From: Haplosporangium gracile
Taxonomy: Eukaryota > Mortierellomycota > Mortierellomycetes > Mortierellales > Mortierellaceae
DNA length: 43,076 nt
Assembly: GCA_015499985.1 (NCBI GenBank)
Contig: JAAAUF010000276.1
Location: 1-43,076 of the forward strand
Reading direction: 5' to 3'
The position numbers and the translations under genes are program-made. Position 1 is the stretch's first letter. Every line of letters begins with the position of its first letter. The notes under the pieces were generated by a model. It worked only from the letters and a program-made list of their open reading frames with translations, did no database searches and was not told where the DNA came from. Below, piece after piece: positions 33,081-43,076 of this stretch.

Positions 33081-36000
33081 ATGGCACCCTTTGACGATGC
33101 ACTCGAACGTATGGGAAGGCTACTCTGCTGCCCCCTCTGGTACCTCGCCCTCCCATTCCTTCTCCCCTATTCAAACCATTAACCTCGTTCTCTCTCAACA
33201 ACAACAAACCCGTAATTGCCACCTTGCCAAGCTACAACGACAACAAATTCATTTACTTATACACACGTTCATCCTCCCTCTATTCGACTCATATAGCTCC
33301 AACGAACTGCATTCAACCTACACTGTCAAGGAATGCGGGCACCACTTTTGCCAGTACGTCTTTCATTCTCAACGGACAGATCCTGTCATTAACTTTTCCT
33401 TCCCTCCTTTTGCCACCATTCCGAAATCTAACGACTTTTGCTTTTTCTCTTGTTTTTGTCAAACCTGATCAGAAAGTGCATTTACTCAGTGTTAGGAACG
33501 GACTGTGTCTGCCCTACCTGTGGTATACCAGCAAGGGTAGGCAACCTGGTAAAGAACCCCTCCTACGACATTTTGGTGGCGTGTGTCACCAAACTGCGTA
33601 ATATCCGTCTGGCGCAAGGTACAGATGGGAGCCTAATATTTTCATCCGCGATACCCTTCCATGCTCAAATAAAAATGTTGTTACTCTTCGTTCTAAGCCT
33701 GCTTCTTCTATACGCGCGATTTAGACTCCAGCGAGGAACAAGCTACTCGGGAGAGATCATCACAGGACAGAAGGCGGGATTTGGAGCAAGGAACATTCAT
33801 TGGATCACCTATCTGGACCTACGACTGTGGTCCGACCTTCCCAATCTCGGATCACTTCAGCAGCTTATCGAATGTCGAGGCACAAACCTTTCCCTCCCTT
33901 GACACAGCCATGACCATGCACAGGAGGGAAAGAGAGATTCAGGAGAAATCCGAGCTTAAACAAGAAGAGAATCAGGAACAGGCAGTACCACCATCAGAAG
34001 CGGAAGGACGAGGTCAAGGGTCCTCATCGGAGGATGGCCCCACTGAGGTGTTTCCATCTCAACAGACAGAGATTCTGGGTGATGAAAACCACCAGTCAGC
34101 ACAACAACAACAACCTCCTCCTCCTACTATTTCTCAACTTCAGCGCTTGCTCAGTATTCGGAAAGGAAACAGTCCTACGATGCAACCGCTTCAGGAGTCC
34201 GAGATGCCCCAAGATCGTACTCCGTCCTATGGAGGTTACCAAGAGCCGTTTAATGGAGTCGTAAGTGATCAGCTAGCGAACTTGCTTGCGATCCTATATC
34301 AGAATATGTGTATCTGACCTTAAGTAACATCGTTGCGTGCTTCATCGGTCTTATGTTTATTCAGATGAGTACTTTCAATACTCCTTGCATGCCCACGCCG
34401 TCGTTCCGGAGACAGCAGCTGGACCTTGAATCGCAGTACGTCTCTGACAATGATCAAGTGCAGGATCAACAGACATCCAATGGACCATCTAGGAAGCGGC
34501 GGATGCAGGCGGATGAGTACACTAGCCGAGCAGGGACACCATCCAACGGTAACGGTACCACTAGCAGGAATAAGAAAGCATTACGAATCCCAAAACACGA
34601 TCTCTATTCCCCAGACAATATGATTGTAATGCGCGAGCCTCAACAAGATATCAGGGATCCACCGACAAGCAGGCGGCGGAAGGAGAGGGCCGAGTCAGGA
34701 AAGGTGGCGCCTGGAATTGATGCCAAGCGACCCTGGGCTTGTACATCATGTTTGAAAGTGATGTCTATCGGAAGAAATGTTCATATTCATGAGTGCCCTG
34801 CTTGCGGACAAAATCAGCCCGATGCCGCTGGCAATGGAGGATCGTCAACGACAGCCACGGATGAAGATAACGATAATGTGGAAGACAGTGACGAGTATGG
34901 ACAGATTATCGCGTCCTCTCAGCCAACCTTGGACTCCGAAAGGTTTACGTTGTTGTCTCATCGGGACGTACCATTACTCCCGGTCAATCGAGCACCCAAC
35001 CGTTCAAAACTACCGCAGCCACAGTCATCATCTCACTGGACCAACTCAGACCCTCCGGGTTCTGAAATATCAACGTCTTCACCAGCAATGCCCAGCAGCA
35101 CCTCAGAACCAGCGACCGCCATCTCATGTGTCTTTACAGGACTCAACAAGGAGCAAAAGGATGCCTTCGACGACAATATCACCCGCGTGATTGAGGCAGG
35201 ACTCTTTATGGAACATATGCCGGATCAAGTCTTTCACGAATCCGCGACCCATATCATTACCAGTGTCGATCCCTTGGTCTGGAAGCGGCTTGGTGTGGCT
35301 CTTTGCCCGAGGGTGCTCAAGTATCTGGTTGGGATGTTGTCCAATGGGTGGGTTGTTCGGCATGAGTGGTTTCTGGACAGTATCAAGTCCAAGATATGGC
35401 TGCCTCTGCCAGATGAGAGGTACTTGATCCAGGGAGATGCTCAGTTTGGTCCGGCGCCAGGAACACAACATCGTCGCGAACTGCGACAACAGCATGTAAG
35501 TCAATCACTTTGTCACTTTGTCCTTTCTTTTACTTGCCTTGTGCGCTTGGACGAAGTGAAGAAATTAGACTAATACTATTTTTTTACTTCCATCATACAT
35601 CATACACTGCCGGTAGTCATTGAAACTTTTTGATTCGTGTCGAATGTTCTTCTACGGCGAATTCGGAACAGCTGCCCAAAAGTCGATCAAGAAACAGGAA
35701 CTTCTTCGACTGGTCCAATGCGGAGGCGCGAGTGTCTTGATGAAACGACCTCCCAAAGCGTCATCCTCGTCGTCTTTTCGTGCCAGGTCTAGGATTCCTT
35801 CGGGCGAATCGTCTGGACCTAATAACACCAATAATAGTTGTCCTACTGTGAACGAAGATATTTTCTTTTCACCAACTCGATCGTTCTTATACCTCACTGA
35901 GGACACCAAACCGTGGCAGGTGCCTATCGATAAGTCAGTCCCGATTATTGTCTGTGATCCGAACAAGATACCATCCGGGCACTTTACCACTACATCTTCC

Positions 36001-36246
36001 TCATCCGTTGAAAGCTCTGCAGCGCTTACTACATCACCAGCAACAACGGTGCTGTCACCGGCGGATCTGAAGAAACATGGCTGGCTCCGTGACTTCCAGG
36101 CCGTCTCGCTGACATGGATCCTCAACTGCATCTCCTGCAGTTTGATGGGCAAGGCCGATGTCGATCTCTTGTATGGGTCGTCTAGTCCACAAGAGATTCG
36201 GGAACTGGATCAAGCGTGGGATTCGTGGCGTGCCAAAAAATCATGA
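33081..36246 (+). CDS. BARD1: BARD1-like RING and tandem-BRCT protein
   Basis: Six exons: 33081-33139, 33297-33353, 33473-33618, 33725-34260, 34365-35495 and 35617-36246. All are in phase, giving about 852 residues. An N-terminal C3HC4 RING is rebuilt only after splicing: C17, C20, C33, H35, C38, C41, C52, C55. It is followed by PARVGNLVKNPSYD and TKLRNIRL, the post-RING pattern of BARD1 rather than BRCA1. The middle is Gln/Ser-rich with a basic patch (SRKRRM, about 308-313) and a C4 zinc-ribbon-like motif (WACTSC...CPAC; C392, C395, C410, C413). BRCT1 is at about 519-615 (SNGWVVRHEWFLDSI). BRCT2 is at about 644-845 (KLFDSCRMFFYGEF, then VSLTWILNCI) with a Ser-rich insert. BARD1's ankyrin repeats are not visible. 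In animals and plants BARD1 pairs with BRCA1 as an H2A ubiquitin ligase in homologous recombination. No BRCA1 is in this window. Confidence 0.88.
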
Positions 36247-36263
36247 CGAGCCTGGAGTGATAG

Positions 36264-36269
36264 AATAAA
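36264..36269 (+). terminator. Poly(A) signal, BARD1-like gene
   Basis: AATAAA 18 bp after the stop codon, in the 175-bp gap between two convergent genes. Confidence 0.55.
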
Positions 36270-36382
36270 ACCTCCCAATTTTCACCTTATGTTGCGTTTT
36301 TTTTTTTCAATTTGCTTGGAGCTTCGCCCAATCTCAATTTTTTCGATTTTTCATTTATCGCACTCAACACAAAACACTGTAT

Positions 36383-36388
36383 TTTATT
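36383..36388 (-). terminator. Poly(A) signal, CHFR-like gene
   Basis: TTTATT on + is AATAAA on the minus strand, 34 bp after the CHFR-like stop. The two convergent signals do not cross, so the 3' UTRs may end without overlapping coding sequence. Confidence 0.5.
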
Positions 36389-36421
36389 GCTCCCAATCTA
36401 ACTCTTTTCTACACACACCGA

Positions 36422-38728
36422 TCAACGACGTGTTTTCTCACAGATATGGTTCAATCGCTCAGCATGCCCACGATTACCATGGTTATGCTGTGTACGGCAC
36501 TGACGACCATACCAACAGTCACCCCGACCACGAGCACGAGCAGGCAGCAGTGCATCGTCCAGGGACTTGCGCCATTGGTAGAAGGGTCCGTTACTAAAAA
36601 AGTCCCGAGCGCAAGGGTGGCACAGTCTGTCTGAGGACTTGACACGTTGTGCTCGCATTTCTGGCGTCTCTTGTGCGGGTGCTGCTGCTCCTGCTGCCCC
36701 TGCTGCTCCGGGTACTGGGGTGGCTGCAGGTGCAGGTACCGCTGAGCCAGCATCGGCGGCATCATTGGCGGCATCATTGGCGACATCATTGGCGACATCA
36801 TCGACGTCAGCTGCAGTCGGTGGTGGATTGGGGACGTCACCGGTTCCAAGGTAGTAAAAAGTCCCGTCATCCATTCCTACTTTGATCTCCTGCCAAAGTG
36901 ATTGTACGGTAATATTGTGTGTCCTCATGTAGTCGTCGACCATTTGTATTTCAAATGGATTCAAGTAGTTCTCCAGATATCCTTGATGACCAACCCTTTC
37001 GTTAACGCTTGGCATCGTGCATCCGCAAGTCACCACATGACACATCTTGCCTGAAAACATTGCGCGCGAGAGAGAGAAAAATCAATGTCAAATAATTAGT
37101 AAATGATACCACTACCTATATCAACGATTTGAATAAAGCTACAAAAGGAGCTTAAAAGCAGCCCTTCCTAAAACTTACATCTGAAGCGATCGGCAATATC
37201 GCCTTGGGCCCCTGGGATCACAGGAAGGTGCTTTCGGCATTGCAGGCACTGTAAGTGACCAGGCTGAGGTTGAAGACGAGCGTAATAATCTCCAAAGGTG
37301 GCATTCGCAGGGAGAGGGGCCAATCGAACTCCATCCGGACAAGTGAATCCAATATTGTTGTTGGGAAGGCAACAGGGGCATGTCACTGGTTGACCCTGGA
37401 ACCCGGCTGGGAGTGGGAGCAAGTTATAGTCTACAGCGTCGTCGTCATCGTCTTCATCGCCATCGTACTCGTCCTCGGCTTCATCATCGTCATCGTCATA
37501 TCGATTGCGGCGTCTTGGTCTCTCACCACCAATAAGGTCTGACTTGTCGCTGTCATTGCCATCCTCTTCTTCATCCAAATCATCGCGCGTCATATGCGGC
37601 CGGGTCTTGAGGAAGAGTGCAATCAGGTTGTTGAGCTTGAAGTCCCGCTTCGTCCTTGTTACCTCCTGCCGACACGAAGGACACACCTTGGATCTAAGGT
37701 ACAAATGATTTTGAAAAATGTATGGTCAGGATCATACCATCAACATCAACTGGATATAATGCCAATATCAAAAGAAAATGATAACCAGAAACGTACTGTT
37801 TGAGCCAGGATTTGCAGCAGCCTCTGCAGAAGGAATGAAGACAGGGCTGCAGGATCATAGGCTTGTGCATAATCTCATGGCAGACACCGCATTCAAACTC
37901 TTGTTCGAAGGCACTGTCCTCCTGCTCCTTGTCCTTTGCCGACACAACATCATCCGTCTTTTGTTTCTTTTGCTCTGGTTCTGAGTCTGCAGCAGTCGAT
38001 TCGTCCTTGAAGTCATCGTTGGCGCGTTTTGGGAGTGATTGCTGCTGCTGTTGTTGAGGTGTGTCCTTCGATAATGTCGATTGTATCCGCTTATCCACTA
38101 GCATAAACGCCGGGGTATCAGCTAATTACCGCACAAAACAATCCCTTATATATTAGGTAGCCGTTCTCTGGGAAGAAAAACATAACACGTTCTTTTTTCT
38201 CGTCAGTACTTACATTTGGCGTTGACGGGTCCGGCAGCAAAACTGACGATATCCTTGTCAAAGATCTTGATGGTCTCGTTCTTGGGGATCTTCTTTTCAT
38301 TCACCCAGACGCCATTGCTCGACGTGTCCTTGATCCAGATAGCAGTGTCTGCATCCGTCATAGACCGCGACGAGACCTCGCAGTGGGTTCCTGAGATCCG
38401 TGGGCTATCCAACACTGCGCCCTCTGTGCACTTCGCTATTTTATAAACAAAAGAAAAGTCAGACCATCTGTCGAAATATACACAATTGTTGTGTGCGGTG
38501 GAAGGCAAGGAAAGAGGGAGAGAGGAAGTTACCTGCAACACGGCCAAGGATGGTTTTGTTTCGTGTAAGAGGAATACTTGTTGCGTGGGTGTTGAGCGAA
38601 AGCAAGGTTACAAGCGGTCCTGCTGTTACTGGTTGGTCATTGCTGGCGTTGGTGTCATTGTCGTCTTCGGGCAAGTCCTGAATGTCCTGATCATACGTCA
38701 AAGTGCCCTGCATTGTGTCGTCGCTCAT
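36422..38728 (-). CDS. CHFR: CHFR-like E3 ubiquitin ligase (FHA, RING, PBZ)
   Basis: Five exons: 38728-38533, 38435-38214, 38097-37797, 37693-37179 and 37050-36422, giving about 620 residues (human CHFR about 664). FHA domain at about 38-135, with G62-R63, R78, S80, H83 and N106-G107 forming the phosphothreonine-binding signature. A Gln-run and acidic/Lys linker precedes a C3HC4 RING (C209, C212, C225, H227, C230, C233, C244, C247). After an Asp/Glu-rich stretch comes the cysteine-rich region (CPCC, CLQCRKH, CKMCHVVTCGC). The end is a PBZ poly(ADP-ribose)-binding zinc finger: C590-WYGRQ-C596, then His residues and NHICEKTR. CHFR is the antephase/mitotic-stress checkpoint ligase recruited by poly(ADP-ribose). 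Yeast Dma1/Dma2 have only FHA and RING, so the C-terminal half argues for CHFR proper. An Ala/Asn/Asp repeat interrupts the Cys-rich region. Confidence 0.92.
36755..36802 (-). repeat. 12-bp minisatellite within the CHFR-like coding region
   Basis: Four near-perfect 12-bp units (GGCGGCATCATT, then GGCGACATCATT types on +) encode the VANDVANDAANDAADA stretch. The length stays a multiple of three, so copy-number change would not break the frame. Confidence 0.85.
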
Positions 38729-39226
38729 TGTGTGTTTGTCGTTTGCTGTGATGGAGTGGATGAGTTGGAGTGAGAAGTAACTCGGGGTTGAGCAAAGAAA
38801 AGGATGGCTGGTTAATGAAAAGAAAAAGGATGTGATGAAGTATTAAAAAGCCTAAAAAAATGGAATAAGGCATTTGACTCCTCTCTCTTTTGCCACCACT
38901 TTAGCTTTTGCCACCATTTCCTGCACGTGATGTTGAACCAAATCGACTTCTACAGAAAAAAGAAAAAAGAAAAAAGAAGAAAAAAAATAGCGAGCGGTGT
39001 GTGCTCCACACAGCAAGCAGTCCTATGCGCCATGGCTGTGGGGAATGACAACTCTGGCCGATCCAACGATGCAAACATGCATCGTCGGAAACCTGTAATG
39101 AATATGGATACCATTACATTTGGGCTAGAACACACCGTCGAGCCTACTTGAGCATGAATCTTGTGTCGCGTCAACCGCGAAATATTGAGAGGCTTAGTCA
39201 TATCAGCTAATTAGTCTGATCAAACT

Positions 39227-39335
39227 ACGCGTCTAGGAACCTGATTGAACCCCTCCAAAAAGGGAGGACGCGTTAGAGGTGTACAAGCCAGCACCCTCCT
39301 ATCCAATCTTCTTGACTCCCTAGCTCAAGGAGTCA
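39227..39335. other. Cluster of strong hairpins (structured RNA or MITE remnant)
   Basis: ACGCGTC (39227-39233) can pair with GACGCGT (39267-39273). Inside it, CCCTCC (39251-39256) pairs with GGGAGG (39262-39267) around an A5 loop; the two pairings compete for one base. TGACTCC (39313-39319) pairs with GGAGTCA (39329-39335) around a 9-base loop. No tRNA arms fit. Confidence 0.35.
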
Positions 39336-39916
39336 GAGGACTTGGGGTCAAGCGAGCCGAGGAAGGTAGGATTGACTAGAATTGAAACACCTTGTTATGA
39401 AGATGTTGCGATTTATGCTCTCTTGCAGATAATTATTAGATGCCAACACAGCTCCGACCCAGGACTCGTGGGCTGCTTTAGTAGCAGAGCGAAAAATAAA
39501 ATGAACAACATCGTCAGATCGATAAATGTACACCTCGTCCTCCACTCCCTCTATTGTGACAATAGTAGGCAGCGTAAACTGCCTTCTTAGCGTCTATCCT
39601 ATCTCTCTTCGATCTATTGATGACAGCCGAAATACGCAAACTATTCGTTGAGCAATGATCGGTGTAGAATATCTGTTGTTAAAACAAAAAAGAAAAAAAA
39701 TCCAAACCCAACCCAACCCAACAAGAATGATGCGACAAAACGTGGTCCTCCTCCATAATAACAACCTTGCTGGCCTGGTACACGCATGCAATTGCCCGTT
39801 CTTCTTCTTTCCTTCGGAGATGCAAAACGCAAGAGCGTGATTTTTTATGCGACATGGTTTGCCAAGGAAGGTCGCGACAAGAACAAAATTTCTTGAGTTT
39901 TGTTTTCATTTTTGAC

Positions 39917-39929
39917 GGGTTAGGGTTAG
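39917..39929. other. Two-unit telomere-type repeat tract
   Basis: GGGTTAGGGTTAG on +, which reads CTAACCCTAACCC on -. It could be a telobox promoter element, an interstitial telomeric scar, or a telomerase RNA template on the minus strand. The sequence alone does not decide. Confidence 0.4.
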
Positions 39930-41940
39930 ATCCAACTTAAGGATTGCGTCTTTCATCCCTCCTCGCTTCAAAAAAGTATAGGTTGAGTAAAGCAACAATC
40001 CTACCTTCTGCTCTCTCGCCTTGCTTATTCACAATAATGCCGGCGACCTGCTCGGTTATCACCATCACTATTGCCTAGAACACCCAAACAAGAGCAAGAA
40101 ATATAAACAAAGTTAGCTCTCATCAACTATTTTTCTCTGGACGACCGGCGCTAGTACGACTTCCCTCCCCACATAATTATTTTTCTAGGCCTGGCCTTTG
40201 AACCCATACAAACAAATACCTCCACATAGTATATCCTCTCCTTATGAACGCTAAAATACAACTAAAAATGTCAAAGCCCTGAATGAAGAAAAAACAACGA
40301 CAACAACAACGGGGTTCGTTCCAGATCTTAAGGGCAGTCCAAGAACGCTAGCACAGTCTGGATCCCAGAGAACCGCTCGTATGGTACATCTTTTCAAACA
40401 ACACCCCTCCATCCAGCGACCGAGATCTCTGTGGAGCTGCAAGTCGTGTCTTGTCTTTCTAAACTAGCAAACTAGACTCTCATCAAATCTAAAGCTCGAG
40501 TTTATCACAGGCGACCTGGCAGACACTCTCTTTTAAATCAGGGGCACTACGCCTAGTCCGCACTCTGGTCCTCAGCTTTCTCACGGTCCATTTTTAAGAG
40601 ATGTGATGATGAATCCTGGAGCAGCTTTCCGTTGCTGACTGCTCTTTCGATTGCTACAACAGCTACAAGTCACTATGTATCTGAAGTGCAGTCTGAGTCT
40701 ATCAGACCGAGAACAACCCCCAACAACAACAAAAAGTAAGAAAAACAAACAACCGTATGTTATGCTTATGGCGAGGTGAAATGAGCAATCAAAGACACAT
40801 GAGAATAAATTGACCACCGACATGGATATTTTTCAATGTGTTTGTTTCTTCTTTCCCCATGTCAATAGATATTTGCTTTAGTTCTTGGAAACTTATGTAT
40901 ACAGATGTACATTGCGCTGGCACGTCGAAAGGTATTTCTCTCATTTTGTTCGGTCTAGCCATCAACTGTTATTCTGGTGAAGGAAGAAAAAGCCTGGACC
41001 CTCCCTTCCAGTCTCTGAACGTTCCAACGGTTTATAGCGGTTAGAGTATGACAAAGCAGGGTTGCGCCTGCGAGTCCATATTTTATTTTATTATTCTTAC
41101 CCATCCATCCACCCACTTACCAACCCAAACCCGCCCAAAATAAACTGAAATAACGTAAACCCACGGTCAGACCAGACCGAAAAGATGGAGTTGAAGAGGA
41201 GTGGGGTTTGGGCCAAGCTATGATCTGATCGAGAAACCGGCCCGTTCCTCTACCCTCATTCCCACTCTAAAAAATCATAATAAAAAATTGTCAGCATTTC
41301 TCATCTTCCCTCTTTGGGCGATCCGTCGTTTTTTCGCATACACGTTTTTTCCCTTTAGACATAAACTCCACGAAGGGATGGAGAGACCGTCTAGTAAATT
41401 GGTCTTCCTCTCTCCTCTATCTTTGAAATCTGTTATTCCTCCGATTATCCACCGTTTGTCGGTGACGAAAAAAAAGGAGAGAAAGCAAAAGAAGGAAGAA
41501 GAAGTACGAGGCAGAAGACGCAATCGAATACAAAAAAAACGAAAAAAATCGGCTCGGCAGTTTGACATCCGTTCATGCGTTTTTATCATTGCCAAGGAAC
41601 TCCCTCCCTCTTCTTGTTGAGAAAAACACCTACTTGACAAGACCAAAAAATATCGTAATCTACCTCTATAATCGGCCCGTTCGAGCGCTTTCTCCGGTCT
41701 ATCGATCCTTGTTTATGTAAAAAAAAATACTGGTCGAAGAATGGGTGAAGAATGGATGAAGAGCAAGCGTCATTCCATGGGCGGATGGGTGGGGATGGAG
41801 AGAGGAGAATTTTGTTTTTGTGGAGCAAGACAAATATGCTTATTGTTTGCTGTTTTTGGGCTTACAACCCAACCAACCGGCTGAAAGCTTTCATATTGCT
41901 ATAGTAATTGATTATTCTTTCTGATTACTTTCACAGCTCG

Positions 41941-41959
41941 AAAAAAAAAAAAAAAAAAA
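41941..41959. repeat. A19 homopolymer
   Basis: Nineteen consecutive A on +. It is either a slipped microsatellite or, if a retrocopy once ended here, its tail. No upstream retroelement coding is recognisable, so a simple repeat is favoured. Confidence 0.9.
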
Positions 41960-43076
41960 GCCAGAAACAAGCCCAACAATTCGAGGCCGTGCCTAATTTG
42001 TATTTTCTTCTCTAGGCAGTCTGGCCAAGTAGGCAACAAAGCTGGTTTGTCAAGCGTGTAAACATAACATTCAGCAAAATACCGGACAACGCACTCAGTT
42101 GCAAATTTCAAGCAGACATATGTGTGTATGTACCAGTTAGTGGCCATCCAATCCATTCCTCTCCGCATGGGTGAGGTTTATTCGTCCACTTTACTAGAAC
42201 GAATTAAGCCCCCTCCATCCTCCATCTTGTCATCAATGTCTGCCGTTCTTCTTTCCCCGCAAACAAAAAAAAAACTTTTTTCTCCCGCGCTCCGCGTTGC
42301 TCACCAAAAGAAAAAACGCAAATAACACGCCATCGTCAGCTCCAAACAACTCATCCATCCACACGCACACTACCTCCTACTGTAGCAAGCCGCAGCTCTC
42401 ATCTCGGTGATAAATGTGTGTGCGTGTGAGGGTACAAAATGCTGATAAAGCATTTATTGTTATTTTCACCTTCAGACGATGAAGTGAGAGAGATGAGCAG
42501 TTCGAGAAATGACATGCTTCTTGTTTTTCTTGTGTCCAACAAGCATTTTTCTCTTTAGGAGAATGGAAAGAACAAACGAAGGATGAGGGAATGAGAAATA
42601 AGGGCTCTGTGCAACATTGAACAAGAAAAAAAATAAGAGCGTGGAGTAAGAAGATAGGTTTGCGATCAGGTCCAAGAGAGACCAAACAAAAGAGGGATGG
42701 TTTGAAGAACCAAACACGGTTGATCGAAAAACATGCCTGAAGAATACTGCTAATTTGAATTCTGGTGAACGATGGTGCCGGTGGGAGACCAACTATCAGA
42801 TAGATAGGCACGGGTGGCGAGCGAGGAATAAAGCCGAGCATGATGGCCCATATATAAAAGAGAATGTGATATAGTCCATAGACATTCTTTCATTTTATTT
42901 GGCCTGGAAACGTTCATGATTCAAGTACGAATGCATTCGACTAAATAAAAAAAATCCTTTTTCTACAGATTTTTTTCGTTACCCGAGCCGGCCCTTGATG
43001 GCGAATAAAAACAAAAAAAAATTCTGATTCGCTCGCTCACCGCCCTGGTCCTTACTTGACCTAAGCTGTAAAAAAA

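Larger units (their letters stand above)
38729..43076. other. Right-hand intergenic region, no recognisable gene
   Basis: About 4.3 kb without a frame that has a recognisable domain or consistent splicing. The longest minus frame (42841-42377, 154 codons) is Ser/Phe/Leu-rich and looks like chance. The region is AT-rich with many A-runs. Separate entries cover hairpins near 39.2-39.3 kb, a telomere-repeat tract at 39917 and an A19 tract at 41941. CCCAA repeats (39705-39720) and CCAT/CCAC repeats (41100-41120) are also present. It could hold noncoding RNA genes or a promoter for a gene beyond the edge. Confidence 0.5.

Noticed and set aside
40603..40684. C/D-box snoRNA candidate (GTGATGA ... 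CTGA)
   Set aside because: The boxes are present by chance frequency, but there is no terminal stem and no convincing internal boxes.
42377..42841. 154-codon minus open frame
   Set aside because: No domain, Ser/Phe/Leu-rich composition, an overlapping frame of similar length, and no splice-supported extension.
1..43076. CRISPR arrays, insertion sequences, rRNA and tRNA genes
   Set aside because: No spaced direct repeats, transposase motifs or tRNA/rRNA cores were found by eye, and the window is eukaryotic nuclear DNA.

Overview
The window looks like nuclear DNA of an early-diverging fungus, most probably Mucoromycota and probably Mortierella-like. Genes carry many short spliceosomal introns (about 50-300 bp) with GTAAGT/GTATGT-type donors. 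They are densely packed and often head-to-head or tail-to-tail, and their leaders are pyrimidine-rich on the coding strand. An F-box/LRR pseudogene of the kind abundant in Mortierella is present, alongside deeply conserved eukaryotic genes that common yeasts lack. There is no bacterial, organellar or viral signature. The taxonomic call is inference. Exon joins were checked by reading-frame phase, not by transcripts.

Layout. 683-5550 (-): very long Gln/Ser-rich, AT-hook-like protein, followed past its stop by 70 more open codons in the same frame. 5.55-12.6 kb: about 7 kb without a convincing gene and with strong purine/pyrimidine strand asymmetry. 12830-14611 (+): uncharacterised protein with a hydrophobic C-terminal domain. 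14992-16707 (-): alpha/beta hydrolase with a complete Ser-Asp-His triad. 17337-19202 (+): MFSD1-type transporter, head-to-head with the hydrolase. 20.4-25.1 kb: two degenerate head-to-head gene copies (the right one clearly F-box/LRR) whose upstream regions form a nearly identical ~460-bp inverted repeat around an 832-bp spacer. 25489-30521 (-): EDC4/Ge-1 mRNA-decapping scaffold, head-to-head with 30935-32908 (+), the GPI-transamidase subunit PIG-U. 33081-36246 (+): a BARD1-like RING plus tandem-BRCT protein. 36422-38728 (-): a CHFR-like FHA-RING-Cys-rich-PBZ ubiquitin ligase, tail-to-tail with BARD1. 38.7-43.1 kb: no recognisable gene, but it holds a two-unit telomere-repeat tract and a set of strong hairpins.

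How the genes fit together. Most are unrelated housekeeping genes: mRNA decapping, GPI anchoring, vacuolar/lysosomal transport. The exception is the BARD1/CHFR pair. Both are RING proteins of the DNA-damage and mitotic-checkpoint ubiquitin system, and CHFR carries a poly(ADP-ribose)-binding zinc finger. S. cerevisiae and S. pombe have no BARD1 and only the shorter Dma-type relatives of CHFR. This fungus therefore appears to keep an animal-like arm of this signalling. That pair and the palindromic F-box promoter are the two most notable things here.
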